A stretch of DNA of 64,000 nucleotides from a virus, in IMG/VR virus record IMGVR_UViG_3300010938_000009, positions 40,284 to 104,283 of that record. One strand, 5' to 3'. Of the stretch, positions 1 to 8,775 are shown in pieces (within the stretch, counting starts at the first letter, position 1; each line of letters starts with the position of its first letter). A model generated the notes under the pieces. It did not search any database. It saw only the letters and a program-made list of their open reading frames with translations, and had not been told where the DNA came from. The position numbers were made by a program, and so were the translations under genes.

Positions 1-517
1 TTTTTGTTATATTTGATATAATTTCATTAGGGACATTTAAAACTTGTAAAACTTTTTGTTTAGTAGGCTCTTTATAGTCCCTTTTACCTTGAGAAGTATC
101 AGGTTTGATACCTAGTTCACTTCTCCATTGTTGGGGGTAAATTGAAGTAACTTTTACTCCATTTTCTGCCGCCCCTACTTTAATAGCGCCGACCATTTCA
201 CTAACTACCATACAGCCCATAGCTTTTTTAGGATTTACACTATAATGTTCGTAAACTATATGGTCAACTTGTTCTACTACTTCAAAATAAGTCATAATAG
301 CGTTAAACATATAGGAAAACTTCTCTTGGTGGTCCCAATTAGGGTCTAACCATAAAGCTCCTGCAGACTTAATATTAGCTTTCTTATTAATAAAGTCTAC
401 AGCTACTTTACAATAACCTGTACAACTAGAACTAATATCTAGAAATAACACGTTAGCAGCATCTACATTAACTTCGTTATCTGTTAGTAGTTTTTTAATT
501 TCATCTAGATCTTCCAT
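1..517 (-). CDS. RuvC-like Holliday junction resolvase, C-terminus cut by window edge
   Basis: The leftward frame opens with ATG at 517 and runs off the window, giving about 172 residues. Near residue 25 it has FLDISSSCTGY, the first acidic motif of the RuvC/RNase H fold (D followed by S and TGY), and later VYEHYSVNPKKA, which fits the glutamate strand. RuvC-type enzymes resolve branched DNA before packaging. Its start overlaps the end of the next gene upstream by 17 bases, so it belongs to the same operon. The missing C-terminus should hold the last catalytic aspartates, so activity cannot be judged here. Confidence 0.75.
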   Translation of the reverse strand, partial: MEDLDEIKKLLTDNEVNVDAANVLFLDISSSCTGYCKVAVDFINKKANIKSAGALWLDPNWDHQEKFSYMFNAIMTYFEVVEQVDHIVYEHYSVNPKKAMGCMVVSEMVGAIKVGAAENGVKVTSIYPQQWRSELGIKPDTSQGKRDYKEPTKQKVLQVLNVPNEIISNITK

Positions 518-1031
518 ATTTACTTTTAAACTCCTGTATTAAGTCGTTAGCTAAATTTACATCTCCAGCTTTATAAGCTATTCTAATACGTTTATTTAAC
601 TCTCGTTTTATTTTATGTTGTTGTAATTCATTAAAATGACTAATTCTAGTATTTACCATTTTAGCTAACTCTATATCATTATTAATGTCTTTACCTTTTT
701 TTACAGCCACTTTGTATAATATATCGGATAGTTCTTGTTTATCTTCAGGAGCTAGAGCAGCTAAACTAAGTAGTTCTTTTAGTTCTGATAATACCCTTTC
801 ATATTCTTCTTTAGTAGCGGTTTTAGTTAAAGTGTTAATTTTAGTTTTAATTTGTTTTATACCTATATCATAATACATTTGATTAGTTTGTTTTATAATC
901 TGTTTAGTAGTAAAGTTAGGTAAGTTTTTACGTCTTTGTCTTCTTTCTATAAAATTATCATACCATAATAGAATATTAAAATAAATATTACCTAAAAAGC
1001 TAGTATAAAATAATTTTTTAATACTTTTCAC
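501..1031 (-). CDS. Helical protein of unknown function
   Basis: This 176-residue basic protein starts at GTG, with an AAGGAG site about nine bases upstream inside the previous gene. The first 25 residues are rich in aromatic and aliphatic residues and could touch a membrane; the rest reads as charged helices. I recognise no catalytic motif. It sits between the zinc-ribbon gene and the resolvase and overlaps both ends slightly, so it is cotranscribed with the replication block. Confidence 0.6.
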   Translation of the reverse strand: MKSIKKLFYTSFLGNIYFNILLWYDNFIERRQRRKNLPNFTTKQIIKQTNQMYYDIGIKQIKTKINTLTKTATKEEYERVLSELKELLSLAALAPEDKQELSDILYKVAVKKGKDINNDIELAKMVNTRISHFNELQQHKIKRELNKRIRIAYKAGDVNLANDLIQEFKSKYGRSR

Positions 1032-1395
1032 CTTTTAATACTCCTTTTACATTAGGGTTGTGTTTTTGAGCTTTAGTTCTATTAGAGCAAGTAGTACATT
1101 TTCTAAAATACCAAGGATTACCTTGTTTAGTATATAATACTATTTCTAAATAACCTGTCCCACATTGTAAACATTTCCATTCATCTTTTAGTTTTTCTAA
1201 AATATCTTCTCTTTCTTCTAATTTATCTTCATAGTAATATTTATCTAATAGTTCTTTAACATTATTATAATCATCTAAGTCAATTCTTGCTAACTGTTTT
1301 CTTAAAGCTCCTATTTGTTTCTTTAACTTATCATTCTCTCTTTTTAATTTCTGTAGTAAGTCATGTTCTTTATCCGTATGAACTCTTCTTTTCAT
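1018..1395 (-). CDS. Coiled-coil and zinc-ribbon protein
   Basis: The 125-residue product has an N-terminal coiled coil (roughly residues 10-60, Lys/Glu/Leu rich) followed by a CxxC...CxxC zinc ribbon (CLQC and CTTC). I place the start at ATG 1395 because an AGAGGT ribosome site precedes it; an in-frame start further upstream would overlap the dUTPase gene. Such small phage zinc ribbons usually bind nucleic acid or a protein partner; the role here is unknown. Confidence 0.7.
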   Translation of the reverse strand: MKRRVHTDKEHDLLQKLKRENDKLKKQIGALRKQLARIDLDDYNNVKELLDKYYYEDKLEEREDILEKLKDEWKCLQCGTGYLEIVLYTKQGNPWYFRKCTTCSNRTKAQKHNPNVKGVLKGEKY

Positions 1396-1411
1396 AATAC
1401 CTCTTATAACT

Positions 1412-1861
1412 TTATTTACCTGTATGACCAAAACCTCCAGCACCTCTACTACTAGTACTTAAATCAGTTACTTCTTCATATTCTACTTCAGGGTAAGGCA
1501 TTATTATAAGTTGTCCTATTCTATCTCCATATTGATATTCTAAGTGTTCTTTATTATCTTTGTAACTTAGTCTAAGTTTTATTTCACCTCTATAATCACT
1601 GTCAATTACTCCTATAGAATTAATTAAAGTATGACTAGTTTTGCTTATACTAGATCTAGGAAATACTAGTCCTACATATCCTTCAGGTATTTGTATAGCT
1701 AATCCTGTACCAAACTCTATGTATTCAAAGTCTAAGTTTTTATAACCATCTATACAGTATAAGTCATACCCTGCAGAACTTTCAGTACCTCTAGTTGGCG
1801 TAAAAGCGTTTTCTACTAGTTTTTTAAATTTAATTTTTAGTTTTGAGGAAGATTGCAGCAT
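1412..1861 (-). CDS. dut: dUTPase
   Basis: This 149-residue protein has all five motifs of trimeric dUTP pyrophosphatase: SAGYDLY, PRSS, GVIDSDYRGE, GDRIGQLI and the C-terminal RGAGGFGHTG loop that closes over the nucleotide. It hydrolyses dUTP to dUMP and pyrophosphate, keeping uracil out of phage DNA and feeding thymidylate synthesis. Length is normal for the family. It overlaps the upstream small gene by about 30 bases in a tight leftward operon with recombination genes. Confidence 0.97.
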   Translation of the reverse strand: MLQSSSKLKIKFKKLVENAFTPTRGTESSAGYDLYCIDGYKNLDFEYIEFGTGLAIQIPEGYVGLVFPRSSISKTSHTLINSIGVIDSDYRGEIKLRLSYKDNKEHLEYQYGDRIGQLIIMPYPEVEYEEVTDLSTSSRGAGGFGHTGK

Positions 1862-2060
1862 TATCGTCTCTATTTGGTTGTACCATTTCTTTCATAACTA
1901 GAATAGCTTGTTCTAGTTGTTTATATTCACTACCTTTTTTAGTACCTAATTTTATATGTAGGTTAATACCTATTTTTATTAAGTATTCTCCAGTTACAGC
2001 AATTAAATTTCCTATAACTATTGGAATATTAGCTATAAGGTTTTTCATTTTTTCCACCAT
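1830..2060 (-). CDS. Small protein with hydrophobic N-terminal half
   Basis: This product has 76 residues, with a hydrophobic or amphipathic segment of about 20 residues (IPIVIGNLIAVTGEYLI) followed by a charged tail. It could be a single-span membrane protein. Two start codons five residues apart are possible; the second ATG has a GGTGG sequence just upstream. No known family is recognised. It overlaps dut downstream and the preceding small gene upstream. Confidence 0.5.
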   Translation of the reverse strand: MVEKMKNLIANIPIVIGNLIAVTGEYLIKIGINLHIKLGTKKGSEYKQLEQAILVMKEMVQPNRDDNAAIFLKTKN

Positions 2061-2251
2061 CCCTTTATATCTTTTTTATCTTCTAATTCTTTACGTTCTT
2101 CTTTAAGTTTTTTAATTTCTTCATACATAAAAGCTACAGTTCTTTCGTACAACTTATTAGAGTCTTCTATACCAATAAACTCACTAGTAGCGGCTTTTAT
2201 TTCATCGTTCTTATGTGCCATAGTATTTAAAAGTGCTACTTTAACTTGCAT
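2045..2251 (-). CDS. Small helical protein downstream of the recombinase
   Basis: I choose ATG 2251, giving 68 residues, because it lies directly after the recombinase stop and has a GGAGAG ribosome site. A longer frame would run about 100 bases into the recombinase gene. The sequence is charged and probably helical, with a Lys/Glu-rich C-terminus (EEIKKLKEERKELEDKK). Function unknown; tight coupling to the recombinase suggests coexpression. Confidence 0.6.
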   Translation of the reverse strand: MQVKVALLNTMAHKNDEIKAATSEFIGIEDSNKLYERTVAFMYEEIKKLKEERKELEDKKDIKGWWKK

Positions 2252-2252
2252 T

Positions 2253-3182
2253 TCACTCTCCGTCGCTATAATGTTCAATAATTTGTGCGCTACCCCATTT
2301 TTCTCTATTTTCGTTTTTATAATCGTCAATAGCTCCTGGCTCATTGGCAAATATTTTATCTGCCACTATAACAAATTCTCCGCTATTTTTAACGCTATTA
2401 ATATGATTCTTTCTTACTACAATTTTACTAATTATTCCAAAAGCTAACTGTTGTCCATCAACTATAGCTTTTAGTTCTTTTACTTTTTTTGTTTCTATTT
2501 GTAATGAGGATACGTATTTTAGTTTTTTACCGCCTCTAGGTTTATTAGTTGCTTGGCCTCCAGGAAATTGAGCTGGTTCTACGTAAATTTGATTTAATAC
2601 TACCATTCCAACATAATGTGGAGCAGTATCATATCTAGTATCATTAATTTTATCAGACAAAATCATCAAATGTTCAGTTATTACTTTTGCATTTTGTTGA
2701 TGTACGTTTTTTAGTTTAGTAGTTCCGTCTTTTTGATCCATTCTAGCTGCTCTACAATTAACGCTACCTAACGAATCAATAAATATTAATGTATCATAAG
2801 GTAGTTTTCCTCTATTTACATCTGCTATAATTTTATCAGCAAACTCAAAAACATCTTCTATTGACTTACAAGAAAAATTCATAATAGCTTGTTTCTCGTC
2901 AAAACCCATTGCTGCGGCTCTTTCTTTTCTATATTTTTTTTCAATAATTATCATTACTGTAAATATTCCCTGTTGTTGAGCTTTTGCAGCAGCTTCTAGC
3001 ATTAATGAGCTTTTTCCTGTATCAGAATCCCCGTAAATTTCAGTTATATCTCCTAACGCAAATCCTGGAAGTCCTAAACAACTTTGTAATTCTTCGTTAA
3101 GAATAACGTATTTTGGTTCTTTTTCTATTAATTCAGTTAATTGCAAACTATTTTTATAAGCTTCTAAATTAAATTTTGCCAT
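2253..3182 (-). CDS. UvsX/RecA-like recombinase
   Basis: The 309-residue protein has a RecA-type core with Walker A GDSDTGKSS (residues 51-59) and Walker B LIFIDSLGS (about 132-140). It begins much as phage UvsX proteins do, with little N-terminal extension. It should form ATP-dependent filaments on single-stranded DNA and catalyse strand invasion for recombination-dependent replication. Nearby resolvase, ERF, ligase and primase-helicase genes fit that role. The start overlaps the preceding gene by 14 bases. Confidence 0.9.
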   Translation of the reverse strand: MAKFNLEAYKNSLQLTELIEKEPKYVILNEELQSCLGLPGFALGDITEIYGDSDTGKSSLMLEAAAKAQQQGIFTVMIIIEKKYRKERAAAMGFDEKQAIMNFSCKSIEDVFEFADKIIADVNRGKLPYDTLIFIDSLGSVNCRAARMDQKDGTTKLKNVHQQNAKVITEHLMILSDKINDTRYDTAPHYVGMVVLNQIYVEPAQFPGGQATNKPRGGKKLKYVSSLQIETKKVKELKAIVDGQQLAFGIISKIVVRKNHINSVKNSGEFVIVADKIFANEPGAIDDYKNENREKWGSAQIIEHYSDGE

Positions 3183-3549
3183 TTCTATCCTTTATAAAAC
3201 CTTCACAGATTTTAATATAACCGTCTTCTAATTCGTCATTTATACTTGGCCCATAACATAAGTGGTGCCAACCAAAAGTCTTATCTACACGATCTTTAGA
3301 ACTATAAGGTTCTATATATTTAATCCATTTTTTTACTAATTTAGTTAGTTCTTTATCTAGTTTAGAGTTTATTTGTACTTTACGAACGTCTATTTCTTTA
3401 TTCGGCGGCAAATAGAAATTATCTTTACTATATAAAGCCTTATTCATTGGATAAGCTTTATGTAATAACCACCAATATAACCTAGTATAAGGACAATTCT
3501 CTCTAGACTTTGCCTCAAACTTCTTAAGAGTTCCTATCTTGAATAACAT
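3169..3549 (-). CDS. Hypothetical protein upstream of the recombinase
   Basis: This 126-residue basic protein is rich in Trp, Tyr and Lys (YWWLLHKAYP, GWHHLCYGP). I recognise no family. It overlaps the recombinase by 14 bases and the gene before it by 26 bases, so it is translationally coupled in the recombination operon and may act with the recombinase, but nothing in the sequence proves this. Confidence 0.6.
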   Translation of the reverse strand: MLFKIGTLKKFEAKSRENCPYTRLYWWLLHKAYPMNKALYSKDNFYLPPNKEIDVRKVQINSKLDKELTKLVKKWIKYIEPYSSKDRVDKTFGWHHLCYGPSINDELEDGYIKICEGFIKDRNGKI

Positions 3550-3874
3550 TAATTACTCCTGCTAAAGTACGTTTAAGTCTAGGAGTAGCATTTTCTAAGT
3601 TCCTGATTAACTCATTAATATCTACTGCATCAGTTCTACCTGTACTACGTCTAATCCTATTACTAGCTCTTAAAGCTCCGTAAACGGACTGTAATCTATA
3701 ACCTAGTCTTCTATAGTACTTATTATCAGATTCTACAAGGAACCTGACTAGTTGGTTCACAGTTACTGTTCTATGATTATTAGTTGAATCACCTATATAA
3801 CCTTTAATACTATTATTACCTACAGTACTTACTACTGTACTTACGTTATTTACAAATGTATTTACTACTGACAT
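3524..3874 (-). CDS. Hypothetical protein
   Basis: This 116-residue protein has an Asn/Thr/Val-rich N-terminus (about 35 residues) and a basic helical C-terminal half with several Arg residues (RRLGYRLQ, RIRRSTGR). The arginine-rich half could bind nucleic acid. No family is recognised. It lies directly after the CYTH-domain gene in the leftward operon. Confidence 0.6.
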   Translation of the reverse strand: MSVVNTFVNNVSTVVSTVGNNSIKGYIGDSTNNHRTVTVNQLVRFLVESDNKYYRRLGYRLQSVYGALRASNRIRRSTGRTDAVDINELIRNLENATPRLKRTLAGVINVIQDRNS

Positions 3875-3883
3875 ACTTACTCC

Positions 3884-4468
3884 TTATAATTTATCTGCGT
3901 ACATATCAAACAATGACCTTCTAAGCCTATGTTGTGGTGTAATACCTATAGCAGCTAGAGTCTTTTCACCTTCTTTTAGCACGTCTTTAACGGTTATACC
4001 TAGTTCAGTTACTTTCTCTTTATTAACTTCTACTTCTATAAATCTACCTACTTCTTTCATATTCTTATCATAAACAGTATAATATACATAATTCAAATTA
4101 TCAAGAAAATAAATGAAACAAGACTTAAATATTCTAAAGTTTTCTTTCATACCTTCAAAGTCTAGAAAGTCCTTTATAGCCTTTTCAGTTATCTTTTTAG
4201 GGTCTAGTGGTAGATCAGCTTCTACTCGTTCCCATACAGATTCTTTTAGTCGTCTTTTTTTAGTTAGTTCTGGAGTTTCGTCGCTTTTTCTATACCTAGC
4301 AAAGAAATCTCTACGTTCATTTAGTGTGTAATACACATCCCATGAACTACGTTCTAAGCGTTTAATAGTACTTAGTTTAGCCATTAGAGCTTCAAAATCT
4401 TGAAGTTTAATGTCTGTGGCATCATATTTAAATTCTAACTCTAATGGTTCGTTATTAACATTTTCCAT
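3884..4468 (-). CDS. CYTH-domain triphosphatase-like protein
   Basis: This 194-residue protein opens with LELEFKYDA, the ExExK signature of the CYTH tunnel fold, and continues with DVYYTL, ARYRKS, KKRRLKE, RVEADLPL and RFIEVEV, the alternating basic and acidic strands that bind triphosphate and metal. CYTH enzymes include class IV adenylate cyclases, thiamine triphosphatase and RNA triphosphatases, all acting on triphosphate groups. Which substrate this one uses cannot be read from sequence. A near-perfect promoter lies 30-60 bases upstream, so it can be the first gene of its own transcript. Confidence 0.75.
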   Translation of the reverse strand: MENVNNEPLELEFKYDATDIKLQDFEALMAKLSTIKRLERSSWDVYYTLNERRDFFARYRKSDETPELTKKRRLKESVWERVEADLPLDPKKITEKAIKDFLDFEGMKENFRIFKSCFIYFLDNLNYVYYTVYDKNMKEVGRFIEVEVNKEKVTELGITVKDVLKEGEKTLAAIGITPQHRLRRSLFDMYADKL

Positions 4469-4498
4469 AATATTTTTAGTTTATACCTCATTATCATA

Positions 4499-4527
4499 AG
4501 TATAAACTGTTATTTTATTATTGTCAA
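4499..4527 (-). promoter_or_regulatory. Sigma70-type promoter for the CYTH-recombinase operon
   Basis: On the minus strand the sequence reads TTGACA, 17 bases, then TATACT. That is a full-consensus -35 and a 5/6 -10 at ideal spacing. It sits in the short gap between the DNA polymerase stop and the CYTH gene start, pointing into the CYTH gene. Confidence 0.85.
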
Positions 4528-4541
4528 GTATTATTTTCATT

Positions 4542-7500
4542 TTATTTACTTTCTGCCCAATTATCTGAAATTACGGGTTCAGCTTTTAAGGGTACGCTGA
4601 TTTTAATAGTATTTTCCATAGTTTCTTTCATAATTTTACTGGCTATTTCGGATTGGTCTTCCCTTACTATACAAGTAACTTCATCGTGAACCATAAGTAA
4701 AATATCTGCGTCGATATTATTAGCTTTAAAAGCTTTTGTTAAAGCTATCATAGATCTATTTATTATAGTTGCAGCTAAGCCTTGAATTTTAAAATTTTTA
4801 GCATTATTTAGAAGATTTTTATACTCTCTTCTTACCTTTTCTAGACCTTTTTTAGCTGCCCATTTATAATCTAAAATCTCACTATCATTATACATTGCTG
4901 CAGTTAATCTAGCTTGTTTTAAATGTCTTACTCTACCAAATTCCGTTTTTACAAAACCATATTTTTTAGCTTCATAATTACATTGATTCATATATTTTTT
5001 TAAATTAGGGTAAGCTTCTAAATAATCATTAATAATTCTATGAGCTTCTTGCCAAGATACGTTCAGTATATCCTTCACTCTTGAAGCTTCAGCACCATAA
5101 ACTACTGCTAAGCAAAAAGCCTTACTTTTTTGTCTAGCTTCTTTTTCATGTAAACCTAGATAATTAGGATCTTTTTTATTAGCGCTATAATCACTTAAAT
5201 TAAAAACATCAATAGCAATACGACTATATAGGTCTTCTCCATTTCTAAACACATTTCTGAGAGACTCATCGCCTGAAACATGAGCAAAACATATCGGTTC
5301 CAGACTATTATAATCGGCATTAAGTATTTTATAACCTTCTGGAGCTATAAAACCTTTTCTAATTTGATTAGAATATTTTAAAACTATTTCAGATATGCCA
5401 GAATCTTCGTCTTTTATTCGAGGTAAATTTTGACAGTTACCTGTTATGAAGGTATCTGAACCTCTACGAGCTATAAACATAGAACTAGGAACAGAAACAC
5501 ACCAAACCTTTTCACTAGAGATCTCTGAATTTATTTCAGCATTTGCTGTTAAAGAGAAATTTCTTTTAGTTATTTGTAACTCATAATTATTATTATTAGC
5601 TATTGTTTTATAAATTCTTTTGTGTGCTCGCCAACCTTCCATAACACACAAGGCTTGTATTAAATCGACATTTAATTCTTCATTAGAACTATAGTTACAT
5701 TTTCTAGTACTAAGATCATCCCATTCAAATATCTCTTTTAATACTGTCTTTCTTTCTTCTGAACCTAAAGTTACCCAATTATTAGGAAATATTTTTTCAT
5801 AACCAATAATATTAATGATAGCGTCTTTACAACCACTAACTAAAATTTCATACATACCATTTTTAGATTTATCTTCTACTAAGAATTTAAAATTATTTAA
5901 AATCTCAAGTAACCTATTATATTTTCTTTTTTTATAAAATCTAAATCTTATTTTAGAAGAATCTTTTCTTATTTCTGAATCCGCTTGACACGCTACTACA
6001 AACCTTAACCAATTTAAATCATAACCTTGAGGAATTGTTAAAGTGTGTATTCCATGATAAATTCTAGCATCTTTTGGAAAATTTTTTGCAGGTTTTTCGC
6101 ACATTTTATTGTTATTATGTCTATCAAAGTAGATAATTCTATGATTATCTGTCAGTCTCATATTAAGGTGTTGATTTTTAATAGTAATAATAGTTTTATT
6201 ATTATTTTCTGATAAATAAATATTATCTGGTGTTTCAAAAATTATTTTATCACCATCAAAACTAGCTATTTCGGTATATTTATTTATTTCGTTATATTTT
6301 TTAAAACCTTTATTCGTAAGAATTTCTGTATCCAAACTCAAACAATTTGGATTCCTACTACTATATCTACCTGAAGTAGTACCAAATTGTAGCATACTCG
6401 CATAAATATAACCATCTATTTGTCTTTCTAAAATACCTTCTACATAAGTTGATAATAGTTTATTAAGTTTCTTATAATCTAATAATTTCTTTATAGCACT
6501 TTTACGTTTAGCTACTAATTCTAGGAAATCATCGTCAATTTTAGGTTTACCTGTTTCAGTTTTCTCTTGAGGATTTAACTTCCATACCTTACATATCAAG
6601 TATGCTAAGTGATCATTACTAGACAAATTAAACACGTACTTTCTATTCTGATCAGCTAACAGCATATTTCGTTGTACAGCCTGTAATATAGAATCTGCTA
6701 GTTTATAAGGACTATTACTTATTATACTATCGTAAAAGTCTGAGTGAATAGGAGTTAGTTCTTTTTGTTTCTCTATAGCTTTCTTAGCTAGAGTTACTTT
6801 ACCTGTCTTAACACTTACTGGTAAAGGTATATTAAGATGTTCTGCTAGTTTTACTGGAAATAAACCACTAGTTTTGATAGGATAGTCCTTATCTAGTAAC
6901 TCTTGTTCAAAATTAGCTACTAGAGGTTTAATTTCTTGCATTATTTCAGTTTCCAGTTTAAGTATTTCTTGAGTAATTTCAGTTTTTAGGTTATTAAAGT
7001 GATCTAAGTCTATTTTAAAACCTTTACGTTTCATATTAATAGTAACGTGCTTATATAAAGGCATTACCTCATCCACGTAAAATAGGTTTACTAGGTCTTC
7101 TTCTATAAGTCTTGACTCATATATATTAAATAACATTATGGTTAAAATAACGTCATGACAACAATATTCTGATAGGATTTCTGTGTCGGCCAAATGTATG
7201 TCTTTTTGAGTCTTGACGAATTTTCCGCCGTTAGCTAATACGTTTTCTTTTAGTTTATCTTGAGCTTTATCGGCCCAATCTCCTAGCTCTTTAGTAGCTA
7301 TTTCTTTTAGAGCAAAGGGAGGTTCTTCTTCTAAAGTATGTTTTTGTAGGATAGTATCTGAATAAATATAGTCTGTTAAGTTTATACCTAAATTATTCTC
7401 TATAACTAGAATATCATATATAATGTTGTGACCAATAAGTCTAAATTTAGAACAGGTATCTTCAAGCCATTGACTTATAGTTATTTGTTGTTCTTTAGTC

Positions 7501-7721
7501 CAAGTTTCTGAACCATCTTTATTGCGCCACACAATATAGAAAGCCTTCTTTTCATTAAAGCATAAACCTATACCGTATAATAAGGCTATCTTCTCTATTT
7601 CAGAATTAGATTCTACATCTAATACTATATTTTGAGAATTTACTTGATTAGTGTATCTTACTAATTTATTAAAGTCTTCTATATTTGAAATGGTGTAAGT
7701 ACTAAATTCTGGTTTAATCAT
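4542..7721 (-). CDS. polA: Family A DNA polymerase interrupted by an intein
   Basis: The precursor is 1059 residues; removing the intein (residues 460-762) leaves a 756-residue polymerase. The N-terminal third is a 3'-5' exonuclease with VLDVESNSE, GHNIIYD and CHDVILT, the three acidic exo motifs. The polymerase core has the NPN/QNLPR motif split by the intein, motif A NADYNSLEP (near residue 800), motif B KAFCLAVVYG and motif C MVHDEV (near 1010). It is the replicative polymerase of the phage. The insertion falls in a conserved template-contacting motif, so no active polymerase forms without protein splicing. Confidence 0.95.
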   Translation of the reverse strand: MIKPEFSTYTISNIEDFNKLVRYTNQVNSQNIVLDVESNSEIEKIALLYGIGLCFNEKKAFYIVWRNKDGSETWTKEQQITISQWLEDTCSKFRLIGHNIIYDILVIENNLGINLTDYIYSDTILQKHTLEEEPPFALKEIATKELGDWADKAQDKLKENVLANGGKFVKTQKDIHLADTEILSEYCCHDVILTIMLFNIYESRLIEEDLVNLFYVDEVMPLYKHVTINMKRKGFKIDLDHFNNLKTEITQEILKLETEIMQEIKPLVANFEQELLDKDYPIKTSGLFPVKLAEHLNIPLPVSVKTGKVTLAKKAIEKQKELTPIHSDFYDSIISNSPYKLADSILQAVQRNMLLADQNRKYVFNLSSNDHLAYLICKVWKLNPQEKTETGKPKIDDDFLELVAKRKSAIKKLLDYKKLNKLLSTYVEGILERQIDGYIYASMLQFGTTSGRYSSRNPNCLSLDTEILTNKGFKKYNEINKYTEIASFDGDKIIFETPDNIYLSENNNKTIITIKNQHLNMRLTDNHRIIYFDRHNNNKMCEKPAKNFPKDARIYHGIHTLTIPQGYDLNWLRFVVACQADSEIRKDSSKIRFRFYKKRKYNRLLEILNNFKFLVEDKSKNGMYEILVSGCKDAIINIIGYEKIFPNNWVTLGSEERKTVLKEIFEWDDLSTRKCNYSSNEELNVDLIQALCVMEGWRAHKRIYKTIANNNNYELQITKRNFSLTANAEINSEISSEKVWCVSVPSSMFIARRGSDTFITGNCQNLPRIKDEDSGISEIVLKYSNQIRKGFIAPEGYKILNADYNSLEPICFAHVSGDESLRNVFRNGEDLYSRIAIDVFNLSDYSANKKDPNYLGLHEKEARQKSKAFCLAVVYGAEASRVKDILNVSWQEAHRIINDYLEAYPNLKKYMNQCNYEAKKYGFVKTEFGRVRHLKQARLTAAMYNDSEILDYKWAAKKGLEKVRREYKNLLNNAKNFKIQGLAATIINRSMIALTKAFKANNIDADILLMVHDEVTCIVREDQSEIASKIMKETMENTIKISVPLKAEPVISDNWAESK
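5436..6344 (-). mobile_element. Intein in DNA polymerase, 303 residues
   Basis: The intein starts with Cys (CLSLDTEILTNKGF, block A) and ends FITGN followed by Cys of the C-extein. Block B appears as LTDNHRII, and block F as VWCVSVPSSMFIARRG. Its span is exactly 303 codons, in frame. Between the splicing blocks is a region the size of a LAGLIDADG domain, but the motifs are poor (VACQADSEIR and CVMEGWRAH), so the homing endonuclease may be decayed or very divergent. Splice residues are all present, so protein splicing should work. Confidence 0.92.
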
Positions 7722-7728
7722 ACTTATA

Positions 7729-8775
7729 TTATACTATACTTTTATTTAGTTTGTCAATAGCTTCTGCAAATATTTCTGTATCTAATCCTAATGAAATTCT
7801 AGCTCTAGTTTTATCTCCAAAATAAACTCCGTCTATAATATTAACTTTAGCTTTTTCAGTAGCTTTAATAAAATTTTTACCTTTCTTTAAAAAGGCGAAC
7901 ATACCATTAGGTTTAATATCATTAGGGTCTAATATCGACTTATCAATTTGTTTTAACTTATTAATATTGACTCCTAGTTTATTTTTACATTGATTATGAA
8001 AGTAGGTTTCAGCGTTAGGATTATTATAGAAGAATACTTCTATATCGTATAATATCTTTTGAGAGAAATCACTTGTACCCATTGTAGTAATTTCTAAGTA
8101 TTCCGACATCTTAGTAGCTAGTTCCTCTGACTCACAAATTGCATAACCTATTCTTAAGCCTGATAATCCGAACTTTTTACTACAGGATACTAAATGTATA
8201 TTACCTTTAACTTCTAGTTTATGATTAGGTAGATATTGTTGACAATAGTAAGCCCCATCAAATATGATAGGTTTATCTGAAGTATAACTTATATAATCTA
8301 TATTACTATCAGGGTTATTAGGAGCTGTAATTAAGCTAAAGTCTGCGGTAGCTTCTTTATGTACCATCTTACAACCTTCTTTATTAATAAGTACAGGAAA
8401 TGATAGCCAATAAGGTTTAGGTACGTATATGTTAGCCTTCTTATCGTCTCTTAAAGCATATATAGCGGCTGATAAGCCTTGTTTAGCCCCGTTAGTAATA
8501 ACTACAGGCTTCTGGTATTTAAAGCTTAGAAATTGCTTTAATTCATCTGTACCTGCTGCTGGAGGGTATTTAGAGTTCCTAGGGTCAAATCTATAGTTTA
8601 GAGTTTCTCCAAATGTAGTTAAAGTCTTCTCTAAGGCTCTCTTAATTATATCAGGTTCGCCTATAGTTAAATTTATAGTACCTTCTGGTAAGGGATTTCT
8701 AGCTAATACTAGATCATTTTTTAGATATTTTACCATTACTGTATGCCGAGTTGTTTTTGCCGGATTTAATTTCAT
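7729..8775 (-). CDS. PLP-dependent aminotransferase, class I/II fold
   Basis: This 348-residue protein has the fold-type I aminotransferase landmarks: NGAKQGLS near the cofactor phosphate site, APNNPDSN, the aspartate strand IIFDGAYY, and SCSKKFGLSGLRIGY, where the Lys forms the Schiff base with PLP and the Arg binds the substrate carboxylate. It ends close to the usual C-terminal domain. The amino-acid substrate cannot be told. The start at 8775 overlaps the upstream gene by 62 bases; an internal ATG at 8736 lacks a ribosome site. Such an enzyme is unusual in a phage replication block. Confidence 0.85.
   Translation of the reverse strand: MKLNPAKTTRHTVMVKYLKNDLVLARNPLPEGTINLTIGEPDIIKRALEKTLTTFGETLNYRFDPRNSKYPPAAGTDELKQFLSFKYQKPVVITNGAKQGLSAAIYALRDDKKANIYVPKPYWLSFPVLINKEGCKMVHKEATADFSLITAPNNPDSNIDYISYTSDKPIIFDGAYYCQQYLPNHKLEVKGNIHLVSCSKKFGLSGLRIGYAICESEELATKMSEYLEITTMGTSDFSQKILYDIEVFFYNNPNAETYFHNQCKNKLGVNINKLKQIDKSILDPNDIKPNGMFAFLKKGKNFIKATEKAKVNIIDGVYFGDKTRARISLGLDTEIFAEAIDKLNKSIV

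Noticed and set aside
2252-2350. Longer start for the small gene after the recombinase
   Set aside because: It would overlap the recombinase by about 100 bases without a ribosome site; ATG 2251 follows GGAGAG.
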